A DNA stretch of 64,000 bases from Haloplanus ruber (GTDB taxonomy: Archaea; Halobacteriota; Halobacteria; Halobacteriales; Haloferacaceae). Positions 7,677 to 16,255 of this stretch are shown one piece after another. Each line of letters opens with the position of its first letter. The stretch's first letter is position 1. The stretch covers positions 248,001-312,000 of the forward strand of contig NZ_JANHDK010000002.1 of assembly GCF_024494725.1 (NCBI RefSeq), in the 5' to 3' direction. A model generated the notes under the pieces. That model was not told where the DNA came from, did not search any database, and saw only the letters and a list, made by a program, of their open reading frames with translations. Both the position numbers and the translations under genes were made by a program.

Positions 7677-8027
7677 CTACGCGCGGGCTACGGTGCTGAC
7701 CGGCGACGAATCGAGACCGCCACGGCACAGATCCCAGCGATTGGTATCTCCGACCGACGAGTTCGCTATCCGCGATCCCGCCACCCGCTACGGAAACAGA
7801 CCGCGTCGCCCGTACCGGCTATCGATTCGGGTAAGGGCCGTCGCGGCGGTGGCTGATCGTCGAACCGAGATTCTGGCGTCGACTGGCGTTACCGGGGGCC
7901 GAGTCCGACCCGTCCACACACTGCGCCCGCTCGGACAGCGACCCTCAGGTGAGTTTGGTATCGCCGAAGTAGCGACGGGTGTGAACTCTCCCCGATGTCG
8001 CTCAGAGAGAACGGCGATACTGCTCAC
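7677..8027 (-). pseudogene. Degenerate lasso cyclase (copy 2), internally deleted
   Basis: This begins with GTG at 8027 overlapping the stop of B2, exactly as the intact cyclase does with its upstream ORF. Translated segments match the intact cyclase in order but in different frames. VSSIAVLSERHR matches the N-terminal MSGIVALFDRNR, VDARI matches ADARID, IADSELVGRRYQSLG matches ISDSELIAAAYRRWG, and GGLDSSPVSTVARA then TAG matches GGLDSSSVTAVAREL. About 150 residues between the last two blocks are deleted and several frameshifts are present, so it cannot make a working cyclase. It is the clearest evidence that a second full maturation operon once existed here. Confidence 0.78.
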
Positions 8028-8470
8028 GGGTTGCCCCCGCCATCTAACGGTGGGAGAGGCTCGTATTGCGACAGATCGTCGAGATCCCCGATCAGGACAT
8101 CCCCGTCGTATTCGAGCCAGCTGTGTGCGATGAAGCCGTCCTCGGAATGTGGGTTGACACCGATTCGATGAGTGGGTGCGTATCCGTACAGTCGGAGAAG
8201 CGTCTCGCCTGCTAGTGATCGAACGAGACAGGATCGACTGCCGGGGAGGTAATACTCTGTCACGTTGACTGCCCACACGATGCGCGAAGGGGGAGGCGTC
8301 CCGGGAACACGTCGGTTATCAGGTGTCGAGATACGCAGCAGTCCCGCGCGGACCTTCGAAAATGGCAGGAGGACGATACAGAAAGAGGTAAGCAGCAACA
8401 AAAGCGCCGAACAGAGCACTCTGAACTTATCGCCCGAAGAGAGAGACAAAAATCGTGTGATGCGTAGCAT
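8024..8470 (-). CDS. Lasso B2 leader peptidase, transglutaminase-like (148 aa)
   Basis: The start is set at the ATG at 8470, because the protein from there has the usual B2 form: a short basic start (MLRITRFLSL), one hydrophobic helix (about residues 18-38) ending LLPF, then the papain-like core. The catalytic triad is visible as Cys81 (SRSCLVRSLA), His116 (IAHSWLEYDG) and Asp129 (IGDLDDL). The family (lasso B2) cleaves the leader from the precursor, guided by B1. It is the only intact B2 in the window, so if copy 1 of the locus works at all it must borrow this protein. It is preceded by a degenerate B1 and overlaps a degenerate cyclase. Confidence 0.82.
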   Translation of the reverse strand: MLRITRFLSLSSGDKFRVLCSALLLLLTSFCIVLLPFSKVRAGLLRISTPDNRRVPGTPPPSRIVWAVNVTEYYLPGSRSCLVRSLAGETLLRLYGYAPTHRIGVNPHSEDGFIAHSWLEYDGDVLIGDLDDLSQYEPLPPLDGGGNP

Positions 8471-8772
8471 GGGTCTCAACTCGATCGCCGAACCGGGAGA
8501 GGGGTCGAGTGTCCGATCAGGAAGTGGTCCGTCCAGCTCCCGGGCCGGGGCTTGGCGATACGTGTCGATCCGATCGCGGACGTTTGGGGTCGTTCGAGTA
8601 TCGGGGGGATGAGAGTACTGAATCGTCGCCACAGAGTACGTCCCGTCGTCGCGTGACCACTACCACTAGGACGACTCAGGGGATCGATGAACCGTTGCCG
8701 CGATACTCGGGATCGACAGCCACGGTGCGCTACAGTCGGTGTTGATATCGGGGAAGTTGGGTTCTGAGCCAT
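8471..8772 (-). pseudogene. Degenerate lasso B1 (copy 2)
   Basis: Starting at an ATG at 8772, the first 21 codons read MAQNPTSPISTPTVAHRGCRS, aligning without gaps to the intact B1 start MSSNPNLSDSTTIVASEDCLS. Past a frameshift, DGTYSVATIQYS and P.T....VRDRIDTY match GGTYYGFNRVGADIW and PHTVEEIYETIFEAY of B1. In-frame stops and shifts break the rest. The promoter and its upstream element (8785-8812) also match those of the intact B1. It is followed immediately by intact B2, so the copy 2 order was B1-B2-C-A. Confidence 0.6.
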
Positions 8773-8784
8773 CCGTAGGGTTTC

Positions 8785-8812
8785 TATCGATATACTGTCG
8801 AATAGTATAAAT
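8785..8812 (-). promoter_or_regulatory. Promoter of the copy 2 lasso operon
   Basis: TATCGATATACTGTC (8785-8799) and TATAAAT (8806-8812) reproduce the intact B1 promoter with the same spacing to the start codon. It may still drive the intact B2 gene through the degenerate B1 region. Confidence 0.45.
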
Positions 8813-9530
8813 CTCCGATTGAGATACGAGGGACCGTTGGGATGAAATCATGTCATTACGTCCGTCGGAGGTCGTCGGTACCGGGAGCGACCCCCGCAAG
8901 ACGAAGCAACCGTCGCAGGCAATCAGCGGTATAGAGGTGGGCAGAGTGTGGGGACCGAAACGGATCGCGCTCCCAGCTGTGGGACGTTTGGGCTGGGACT
9001 CACTCCGTCGTACAACGAGCCGATCGCGTTCCGTTATGCGGGTACAACTGGAACTCCCCCCGAAATCACGCGGTGCCTTTTCGGAGAGCGGTGGGCGGAG
9101 TGAGCACGGCGAGCCGGGGATCGGGGGACGCAACGAACCTCCGCCTTCAGCGGCTCGGGACCGTTTGAATGCAGTCGGCCACGCGAAGCCGACGATGGCG
9201 AGACCGCGCTTCCACGCGTGGCTACTCGGTTGGATCGGTACCAACTGTAACGGCGACAACATCACGAACAGGGAGAATTATCGGGCTTAATATTGAGATT
9301 GAACGCGGCCGCTATCGACGCGGGTGACCGAGCGGCGTAGGCGACGCGGGTAGAGAGATCCGAGCGCTTACGAGGCGCTATGGAGCGGTCAAGACTGTGA
9401 GAAGGAAAAACAGCGACCGAGCAAGAGCTCTGAGGGGGATCATCGTGTCGTTACCAACGAAGGGGAGTAGAGGCGTGGCCGGTCACCAGAGTTGGCTTCA
9501 TTACCGCCCAAGGAGTACGTGGCTACGTGA
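8813..9530. other. Long non-coding or decayed stretch
   Basis: Several open frames cross this stretch on both strands but none shows recognisable motifs, consistent composition or a good start. Given its place opposite the degenerate B1, it could hold remains of a second kinase gene, but I could not align any convincing block. I see no supported feature. Confidence 0.3.
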
Positions 9531-9797
9531 ATGTTCGACGTGTACCTACGTGGATTATACCACTTCTTGTCTTCGGGTGCTGTGGGATTGCTGGCGTGGC
9601 TGTTGATCTGTTTGGCATCGTCCGGCACCTCATCGACGGGCCGCGGTGGTTCAACCGATTCGATTTGGCGGTGGCACTGGCGTATACCGCTGTTATTGGC
9701 GGTGTGGACGCATATCGCCGCCGACGTGATTGAACACGGTCATCTCCCTCGGCTCGCCTCGGGACTGACGGAACTGTGGAGAGCGCTGGGTGGCTGA
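9531..9797 (+). CDS. Small putative membrane protein (88 aa), frame uncertain
   Basis: This frame starts with ATG, has mostly G or C at third codon positions as in neighbouring genes, and encodes hydrophobic segments (AVGLLAWLLICLA and RIPLLLAVWTHIAA). The overlapping frame from GTG at 9527 to 9733 also gives a membrane-like 68-residue product (IIPLLVFGCCGIAGVAVDL), with weaker third-position bias. At most one is real. No family recognised. Confidence 0.3.
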   Translation: MFDVYLRGLYHFLSSGAVGLLAWLLICLASSGTSSTGRGGSTDSIWRWHWRIPLLLAVWTHIAADVIEHGHLPRLASGLTELWRALGG

Positions 9798-10200
9798 TGT
9801 GACTGCCGCAGTATCGACTCAGTAGGGGTGTACCCGAATCGGACACGAGGGTGTAGTCGACAGGAGCGATAGAGCAGGGTTCGGGGTGTGCCTGTGGACG
9901 TACGACACGCGTGAGGTGTCGGAGTCGGGGGGACCCTCGAACGAACGGAAAGAAGGTGACGATATTCCGTAGGTCCAACCGCTCCGCAGCTCTGCCGGTC
10001 AATCGCGCCGCGGACACGAACGAAATGTGACACTAAGTAGGATAGTGGATGGCGGGCGGCCGTCCGAGTATGCTGACACCTAAACCAGCACTCAAGAGGA
10101 CGAAAACGGGGCTGCAGTCGTTTCGCCGACGCGCCCGACAGAGGAAAAGGAAGTTCGGGGGCATCCAGAGGAGCCCCCACTTCACAGAGGCCGAGTCGCG
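9798..10200. other. Intergenic region without recognised content
   Basis: No ORF, RNA gene or repeat in this stretch is convincing. It separates the decayed region from the DUF1102-like gene, which ends at 10201. Confidence 0.3.
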
Positions 10201-10821
10201 CTACTTGAGCCCGAGGGTGGTCACGGTGACGCTTCCGTCGAAGAGGGGTTCGTCCGGATTCGCGTCGAAATCACGGGTATCGATGGCGATACCCATCGGC
10301 TGGCTGTCACCCGAGTCGAGAATCACACTTCGATTGATCCGGTCTCGGCCTTCTGGATGATTGATCGGCATCGGATCGTCGTCCTGCTCGTAGAATTCGA
10401 GGCCGAGTTCGGGCGTGGGATTGCTCGCGTTCGGATCGAGGCGGTCGGAGTCCACGTCGGGCATGAATCCCGACTGTGCGTCCTCGGGATCGTATGCGAT
10501 ATAGATGACTGCCCGCTGCGTCCCTTGGTTCGTGATCTGAAACATGTCGTCGAACGCCGTCCGCGCGTTCATGTTCACGCCGGCGCCGCCGGCGGTCGTC
10601 TCCGAGATGTCGATACCGAGCGTGCCGCCGTTGAGGCTGACGAACTCGTCGCTGTTGGAGCTATCGAGCGTGTCGAGGCCAAGAAACGCGTTTTCGTCGC
10701 TAGCCACCGCAACGTTCACCGTTCGTTCGGCGTCGACGCTGGTGAACGCACCGGTTCCCATCGCCGTCGCCGAGGCGGCGGCCAGCGATCCGAACCCCGC
10801 CAGGAACTTGCGTCGGTTCAT
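10201..10821 (-). CDS. Exported DUF1102-like protein with Tat signal (206 aa)
   Basis: The N-terminus has a twin-arginine signal, NRRKFLAGFG, followed by an Ala-rich hydrophobic stretch and a probable cut near Val-Asp-Ala. The mature part is acidic, with VNVAVASDENAFLGLD and an NMNARTAFDDMFQITNQG block, then a beta-rich domain ending FDGSVTVTTLGLK. This resembles the haloarchaeal secreted family often labelled DUF1102, whose function is unknown; some members neighbour archaeal signal peptidase and surface-protein genes. It stands alone here. Function not assigned. Confidence 0.75.
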   Translation of the reverse strand: MNRRKFLAGFGSLAAASATAMGTGAFTSVDAERTVNVAVASDENAFLGLDTLDSSNSDEFVSLNGGTLGIDISETTAGGAGVNMNARTAFDDMFQITNQGTQRAVIYIAYDPEDAQSGFMPDVDSDRLDPNASNPTPELGLEFYEQDDDPMPINHPEGRDRINRSVILDSGDSQPMGIAIDTRDFDANPDEPLFDGSVTVTTLGLK

Positions 10822-11080
10822 GATGCTCTTATCTTTCGATGCCGGCCACAGGTCATAGTATTAAACCGATTGACCGGGACCATTTCCAGCCAGTCCCGAG
10901 TAAATCGCTCATATCCAGGGGAGTTGACGACCACCTCAACCCGATATTCGGCCGGAGGTTTCCGCCGAACCTCCGGGTGTCGAGTCCGACGGCCCACCGT
11001 GAGCGGACTCCGGCCTGGTGTGACCGGGGACGTTCGTCCGCCCGAACGATATTAGTCAGTGCGTCGAAGTATCCCCGGAC

Positions 11081-11611
11081 ATGATCGATTCGACGCGCGG
11101 TCGGCTCCTCGCAGTCCTCTGTCTGCTCGCCGTACAGGCCTCGCTATTTCCACTGTACGCACAACAGCCGATAGATCCGGCGGCACACGTCTATCCGGAG
11201 GGCCCAGACGTCGCTAGCGATCCGGCGGCGTACATCGGCGAACGCGTCGAAATAACCGGAATCGTACAGCGGACGGCGCCACTCGTCGTTCGGGTCGAGA
11301 CGATGGAGGGATCGATGGCGATCAGAGTCGCCAATCACGGCCTCTCGCCGGAACGCGGCGCGAAGGTCCGCGTCTTCGGAACGCTCACCGCGGCAGGCGA
11401 ACTCCGTGCGACCGACGGGTTCGTCGTCCCTCAGCGCGGACGGTGGTACGCCTGGGGAATCTCTTTTCTGGCCGGCCTCTGGGTTCTCTACCGACTCGTC
11501 GTACACTGGCGAGTGAAGGCCGCGACGCTGGGGTTCGTCCCTCGGGAGACGCCAGCAACGATTCGGGCGTTGCTTGAACGAATCACGCCGGGAGCGGAGG
11601 GACTGGACTGA
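11081..11611 (+). CDS. Membrane-anchored OB-fold-like protein (176 aa)
   Basis: A hydrophobic N-terminal segment (RLLAVLCLLAVQASLF) is followed by an external domain with an OB-fold-like pattern: AAYIGERVEITGIVQR, then VRVETMEGSMAIRV and KVRVFGTLTAAGELRA. A second hydrophobic helix (AWGISFLAGLWVLYRLVV) precedes a short basic tail. This layout recalls nucleic-acid-binding or CcmE-like OB domains, but no binding residues are identifiable. It is coupled to the next gene by a TGATG overlap, so the two probably act together. A TATA-like GATATTAG lies about 30 bases upstream of the ATG. Confidence 0.65.
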   Translation: MIDSTRGRLLAVLCLLAVQASLFPLYAQQPIDPAAHVYPEGPDVASDPAAYIGERVEITGIVQRTAPLVVRVETMEGSMAIRVANHGLSPERGAKVRVFGTLTAAGELRATDGFVVPQRGRWYAWGISFLAGLWVLYRLVVHWRVKAATLGFVPRETPATIRALLERITPGAEGLD

Positions 11612-12120
11612 TGCCGGATTTACTGGCACACGCCTTCATCGCGTACGCTGTCTGTCGTGTCCTGTCGTGGCGCTGGGAGTGGCTCACGACGGAGTACGTC
11701 ACCGTCGGGATGGTCGGGGCGTTGATTCCGGACATCACGAAAGTCTATCTCGTCGTCCCGAATCACGCGATGGAACGGCTCCTAGGAACCCCCTTCTCGT
11801 GGTACAGTCTGGGCACCGGCGGCGGCGTACTGGTGAGCGTCCTGATCGGCGTCGTACTCGCCGCTTCGGAGGTTCGTCGACCCGTCGGGGTCGCCCTGGG
11901 AATCGGCGCCGGGAGCCATCTCCTCGCCGACAGCCTCCTCTTGACACCGACAGGGTACAGCACGCAACTCCTGTGGCCACTGTCACAGGTCCGGACGCTG
12001 AGCCCGGGGTTGTATTTGAGCACGCAACCGGGGCCGATGGTCGTGACCGGAGTCGTCGCGGCCGTGGTCTGGATGGTGCATCGTCGTCGTGTTTCGGTGT
12101 CAGACGCTGAATCCGAATAA
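11611..12120 (+). CDS. Predicted membrane-bound hydrolase, YdjM/DUF457-like (169 aa)
   Basis: This multi-pass protein starts MPDLLAHAFIAYAV and has ALIPDITK and GAGSHLLADSLL, the spaced His/Asp pattern (LLAH, PDI, SHLLAD) of the LexA-regulated membrane hydrolase family (YdjM/DUF457). About four hydrophobic helices are visible. The family is thought to be a metal-dependent membrane hydrolase related to phospholipase C-like folds, but substrates are not established. It overlaps the preceding OB-like gene by one base (TGATG). Confidence 0.7.
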   Translation: MPDLLAHAFIAYAVCRVLSWRWEWLTTEYVTVGMVGALIPDITKVYLVVPNHAMERLLGTPFSWYSLGTGGGVLVSVLIGVVLAASEVRRPVGVALGIGAGSHLLADSLLLTPTGYSTQLLWPLSQVRTLSPGLYLSTQPGPMVVTGVVAAVVWMVHRRRVSVSDAESE

Positions 12121-12228
12121 CGGGGGACAACAGTCGGTACGCCGAGAGCGTAACACGGAATCGACAGCCCGGCGGCGATCCGCGTCTGGTAAAGAAATAT
12201 ATGTATCCGGAGTCGTCCTGCATTCGTA

Positions 12229-13500
12229 ATGCCCGCTGACTGGGATCACGTGATCCTCCTCTCGGCCGACGCTCTCAGGGCGGATCACCTCTCGTGTTAC
12301 GGGTACCACCGTGATACGTCGCCGATCCTCGACGAACTCGCAACGGAGAGCATTCGGTTCACGAACGCCTACAGCGCGAGTTCCCACACCCGCGAGGCGG
12401 TGCCGGCGTTGCTCACCGGCGAATATCCGGACACAGCTGTCGGGGACGACTTCCGACTCGCGACGGAGACGGTCGCTTCGACGCTCTCGTCGGCGGGATA
12501 CGCGACGGCCGGCTTCCACTCGAACCCGTTTATTTCCCGAGCCTACGGCTTCGACCGCGGATTCGATACCTTCGACGACGACATGCATTTCGGGTCGAAC
12601 AAACTTCTCGCGCTCGCCCAGCGGGCGCTGGATAAGCTCCGCAACCGCCACTACGCCCGCGCCACGGAGATCAACGAGCGGTCGCTCGACTGGCTCGATT
12701 CGCGGGGTGACGAGCCGTTGTTCCTCTGGAACCACTACCTCGATACGCACGGACCCTACGAGCCACCGTCGGAGTACGCGACCGAGTATCGCGCGTCGAC
12801 GGTGTCGGATCGGGAGGCCCAATCGCTGTATCGGCGGGCGATCCGCGACCCCGAGTCGATCAGCGAGGACGAACGGGCGCTGTTGATCGACCTCTACGAC
12901 GCTGAGATCCGGTACAACGACGCGAAACTCGGCGAGATGCTGACGGCGCTGCGGGATCGGGGACTGCTAGAGCGATCACTGCTGGTGTTCACGTCGGATC
13001 ACGGCGACGCGTTCGGCGAACACGGCTACTACGAACACCCGCGCTACCTCCATGAGGAGATCACGCGCGTGCCGCTGTTAGTGCGGCCGCCCGGCGGCGT
13101 CGACGGGGAAACGGTGTCGACACCGGTGAGTACGCTGGATATCGCGGCGACGATCCGGGCCGGGCTGGATCGAGAGGTAGGCGAGGGGCGGGTGTCGTTG
13201 CTCGGTGAACTGCCCGCGGAACGGACGGTGTTCGTGCAGGCTCGCGGCGAGGACGAACACAGCCACCTACGGCGGTACGCCGCCCGGCGGAGCGACGGGG
13301 CGTGTTTCTGTGAACGGGATCGGGAGACCGAGACGGTGGAGTTCGGGGAGTGTTCGGGGCGCGAGCTTCGGGAGGAACTCGACGCGCACGTTGAGGCACG
13401 GGTGCGCGAAGGGGGAGAGACGAACGACGCGGCCGGCGAGGATGACGCGGTCGACGAGGAGATCGAACGGCGGCTGAGCGCGCTGGGGTACAAAGAGTAA
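12229..13500 (+). CDS. Sulfatase/alkaline-phosphatase superfamily protein (423 aa)
   Basis: Metal-binding motifs of the superfamily are present: SADALRADHLSCYGY near the start, TSDHGDAFGEHGYYEHP in the second half, and an RVPLLVRPPGG strand. The nucleophile region reads SSHTREAVPALLTG, so the usual sulfatase Cys/Ser-x-Pro-x-Arg motif is absent and a Ser or Thr would serve. That makes it more like a phosphotransferase or phosphodiesterase such as phosphoethanolamine/phosphoglycerol transferases than a classical sulfatase. The C-terminus ends in the common RLSALGYKE tail. It has a TATA-like AAATATAT upstream and is followed by a related pair of genes, so modification of a surface glycan is the likely role. 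Confidence 0.8.
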   Translation: MPADWDHVILLSADALRADHLSCYGYHRDTSPILDELATESIRFTNAYSASSHTREAVPALLTGEYPDTAVGDDFRLATETVASTLSSAGYATAGFHSNPFISRAYGFDRGFDTFDDDMHFGSNKLLALAQRALDKLRNRHYARATEINERSLDWLDSRGDEPLFLWNHYLDTHGPYEPPSEYATEYRASTVSDREAQSLYRRAIRDPESISEDERALLIDLYDAEIRYNDAKLGEMLTALRDRGLLERSLLVFTSDHGDAFGEHGYYEHPRYLHEEITRVPLLVRPPGGVDGETVSTPVSTLDIAATIRAGLDREVGEGRVSLLGELPAERTVFVQARGEDEHSHLRRYAARRSDGACFCERDRETETVEFGECSGRELREELDAHVEARVREGGETNDAAGEDDAVDEEIERRLSALGYKE

Positions 13501-13554
13501 CATGCACACGACGAACCACGTCGAACCGATGAGGACGAAAAAACAGGATTGCCG

Positions 13555-13767
13555 ATGACGGAGATTTCACTCTCGGACGACCTCGCGGAACGTATCGAGG
13601 GACGGATCGACGGCACCGAGTTCGACGGCGTCGACGAGTATGCCGAGTTCGTCCTTGGAGAGGTACTCGCACGGGTCGAACACGACGCCGCCGAGTCGCA
13701 GGAGGAGACGGCGTCGCGCGAGCAGGTGCAGAACCGCCTCCAGTCGCTCGGCTATCTGGAGGAGTGA
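13555..13767 (+). CDS. Small protein carrying a sulfatase-type tail (70 aa)
   Basis: An ATG at 13555 is preferred over a TTG at 13549. The N-terminal part, MTEISLSDDLAERIEGRI, followed by VDEYAEFVLGEVLARVE, is like a ribbon-helix-helix or CopG-type regulator. The C-terminus, VQNRLQSLGYLEE, is the same tail that closes the sulfatase-superfamily proteins of this window. Its stop overlaps the GTG of the next sulfatase gene. It may be a small partner or regulator of that enzyme. Function unknown. Confidence 0.65.
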   Translation: MTEISLSDDLAERIEGRIDGTEFDGVDEYAEFVLGEVLARVEHDAAESQEETASREQVQNRLQSLGYLEE

Positions 13768-15089
13768 CTGTGGCGACCGACCCGGCCCCGAATCTTGTCT
13801 TCGTGACGGTCGACAGCTTGCGGGCCGATCACTGTGGATACGTCGACGCGGGAACTGGACCGACCGACGACCTCACCCCGACGATAGACCGACTCGCCGA
13901 CGAGGGCGTGGCGTTCACGCAAGCGGTCGCACCGGGCCCCCGGACGCCGTCGTCGGTGCCGGTCTTTTTTACAGGGGAGTTCATGTCGGACGACCCGGAC
14001 TGGACGATGGCGGATTGGCAGGGTCGACAGGGACGGATCGGCCGGCACATGGCACGGTTCACCCACCTGAGCGAGCGGTTACAACGCCGTGGCTACGAGA
14101 CGGCGACGTTCACCGCGAACCCGTGGACGACGCGGGAGAGCAACTTCCACCTCGGCTTCGACGACTTCAACGAGGTGAGCGCCGACAGCGACGACGTTCA
14201 ATCGAGCTACCTCTCGGATTCGACACTGTTCAAACTCGCCGACGCAGGTTTGGAGACGCTCCCCGTCGACCCCGTTGGCTGGGCCGATAAGAAGGAGTGG
14301 TTCTCCCAGTGGACGGGCTACTTCGAGTTGCTTCAGGAGCGACTGGCCGACCTCTCCGAACCCTTCTTCCTCTGGGTGTTCGTCCTCGACTCCCACCAGC
14401 CGTACATCACCCCCCGTCGCTTCCGCGAGGAGTGTGCGGCGTGGGAGATGTACTACTCGATCCTTCGGTACTGGCACGGTGAGACCGCCGACGAGGCGAT
14501 CCCACCCCACGCCCGGAAGATGATCGCAGCGACCTACCGCGACGCGGTGCGCTCCGTCGACGCCTTCGTCGACGCCGTCCACGAAGCGACCGCACCGTAC
14601 GATCCCGTGACCGTGTTCTGCTCCGATCACGGGGAGGCCCTGGGCGAACACGGCAACTTCGGCCACGAACAGACGCTCTACGAGGAGAACCTCCGAGTGC
14701 CGTGTTTCGTCCACGGCACCGACGCGTCGGCGACGGTCCGCGAGCAACTCCCCTTGCGGGGGTTGCCGGAACTACTGACCGAACTGACGGAGCCCGGGAC
14801 GTTCGACCCGCGGCGACACACGCGGCCGTTCGCCGTCTCACAGATCGAAGACAACCGGGCGACCGCGGTCCGGACGACGCGCTGGAAACTCGTCACACGC
14901 CAGGAGGGCACACGACTCTACGACCTCCAGGCTGATCCCGACGAAACCGCTGACGTTCGGACCGACTATCCGGCCGTCGCGTCCGCGCTGGCCGACCTCC
15001 GCGACCGGCACGAAGCGACCCAAGCCGAGAAGGGGGCGACCGAGACGGCGACGGCCGACCTTGTTACCGCCGAGAGGGGATCGCTGTGA
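13764..15089 (+). CDS. Sulfatase/phosphotransferase superfamily protein (441 aa)
   Basis: Starting at GTG overlapping the previous stop, it shows FVTVDSLRADHCGYVD (metal ligand), the nucleophile region PGPRTPSSVPVFFTG, LDSHQPYITPRRF and FCSDHGEALGEHGNFGHE. The catalytic position looks like Thr or Ser rather than formylglycine-forming Cys. It ends with a short LYDLQADPDETADV segment found in many sulfatases. Its last bases overlap the start of a glycosyltransferase gene, so four genes from 12229 to 16255 appear to be one transcription unit. A role in adding or removing phosphate or sulfate groups on a surface glycan is inferred. Confidence 0.8.
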   Translation: MTVATDPAPNLVFVTVDSLRADHCGYVDAGTGPTDDLTPTIDRLADEGVAFTQAVAPGPRTPSSVPVFFTGEFMSDDPDWTMADWQGRQGRIGRHMARFTHLSERLQRRGYETATFTANPWTTRESNFHLGFDDFNEVSADSDDVQSSYLSDSTLFKLADAGLETLPVDPVGWADKKEWFSQWTGYFELLQERLADLSEPFFLWVFVLDSHQPYITPRRFREECAAWEMYYSILRYWHGETADEAIPPHARKMIAATYRDAVRSVDAFVDAVHEATAPYDPVTVFCSDHGEALGEHGNFGHEQTLYEENLRVPCFVHGTDASATVREQLPLRGLPELLTELTEPGTFDPRRHTRPFAVSQIEDNRATAVRTTRWKLVTRQEGTRLYDLQADPDETADVRTDYPAVASALADLRDRHEATQAEKGATETATADLVTAERGSL

Positions 15090-16255
15090 GCGACGGGTTG
15101 AACATCTGTTTCGTGACGAAAATGTACCCTCCGCGAACGGGTGGGGGGGCAACGTACGCCTACGAACTGGCGAACGCCCTCGGCGAACGAGGCCACGAGG
15201 TCGACGTCTACACGCAGGCCGTGCCCGGCGAGGAGATGGCAGGGGATATCCACCCGAACGTGGACGTGACGCGGATCACGAAGGCCCGACCGCTCGTCGT
15301 CTTCTCGACGCTGTATTTCAGTATCGCCTGTCGCTTCCGGATCGACTTCGAAGCGTACGACGTGATCCACGGGACGCTGATGCCGGCATCGACGATTGCG
15401 TTCGATCCCGTTCTCTTGCGCTCGCTCGACGCGCCGCTGGTGTTGACGAGTCACGGCACGTCGTACGACGAGGCGCGGTCAGTGGCTCCACAGCGTCCGG
15501 TCGACTACGTGTTTCGGTACTTCTTCCACCCGCTCAATATTATTATGGACGCAGTTGCAGGACGGTCGGCCGACCGGATCATCGCCGTGAGCGATCACAC
15601 GCGCGAACAGCTGCGCGAACTGTATCGGTTCGACGAGGATCGGTTGGTGACGATTCCGCCCGGGATCGATACAGAGCGGTTCAGGCCGGTCGAGGAGCGC
15701 CACTCCGCGGTTGATCCGGATCGCGAGTCGATACTCGTGTTGAGTCGCCTCGATCCGCGAAAGGGGATCGACACGGCGATCCGAGGGTTCGCGGAGTTGG
15801 ACCGGCCTGATGCGGAGTTGTTGATCGCTGGGACCGGGCGGCTGGAAGCGTCGCTGAAGGAACTGGCCGAAGAGTTGGGTGTTCGTGAGGACGTACGGTT
15901 CCTCGGCTTCGTGCCCGACGAGGAACTTCCGTCGCTGTACTCCTCCGTCGATCTCTTCGTGTTACCCTCGGAGTACGAGGGGTTCGGCATCGTGTTCATC
16001 GAGGCGATGGCGTGTGGAACGCCAGTGATTGGGACGGACGTGGGTGGGATTCCGACGGCCGTTAATGAGGGAGAGACGGGGTATCTGGTTTCTCGCGGTA
16101 GGATCGAGGACCTAGCGGATCGGATGGCCGCTCTTTTGATCGACCCCGGACAGTACGAGCGGATGTCGAGACAGGCGCGTGCCCGCGCCGAGGCGCACGA
16201 CTGGAGCGAGATCGCTATCCAGATCGAAGAAGCGTACGCGATCAGTCGTCGATAG
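15086..16255 (+). CDS. Glycosyltransferase family 4 (389 aa)
   Basis: This is a GT-B retaining transferase. The N-terminal domain has the Gly-rich acceptor loop PPRTGGGATYAYELANALGE, and the C-terminal domain has SRLDPRKGIDTAIRGFAEL, then SEYEGFGIVFIEAMACGTPVIG, which contains the E-x7-E donor-binding motif. It transfers a hexose from a nucleotide sugar to a lipid- or protein-linked glycan at the inner membrane face. The GTG start overlaps the preceding sulfatase gene. Its last 14 bases overlap convergently with the membrane protein on the other strand. Confidence 0.9.
   Translation: MSDGLNICFVTKMYPPRTGGGATYAYELANALGERGHEVDVYTQAVPGEEMAGDIHPNVDVTRITKARPLVVFSTLYFSIACRFRIDFEAYDVIHGTLMPASTIAFDPVLLRSLDAPLVLTSHGTSYDEARSVAPQRPVDYVFRYFFHPLNIIMDAVAGRSADRIIAVSDHTREQLRELYRFDEDRLVTIPPGIDTERFRPVEERHSAVDPDRESILVLSRLDPRKGIDTAIRGFAELDRPDAELLIAGTGRLEASLKELAEELGVREDVRFLGFVPDEELPSLYSSVDLFVLPSEYEGFGIVFIEAMACGTPVIGTDVGGIPTAVNEGETGYLVSRGRIEDLADRMAALLIDPGQYERMSRQARARAEAHDWSEIAIQIEEAYAISRR

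Noticed and set aside
8471-8632. N-terminal extension of the B2 protein
   Set aside because: The frame is open to 8632, but the added part does not match the family and coincides with remains of a degenerate B1; the ATG at 8470 gives the normal B2 start.
8850-9290. Second lasso kinase pseudogene opposite the degenerate B1
   Set aside because: Expected by symmetry, but no block of kinase sequence could be aligned with confidence.
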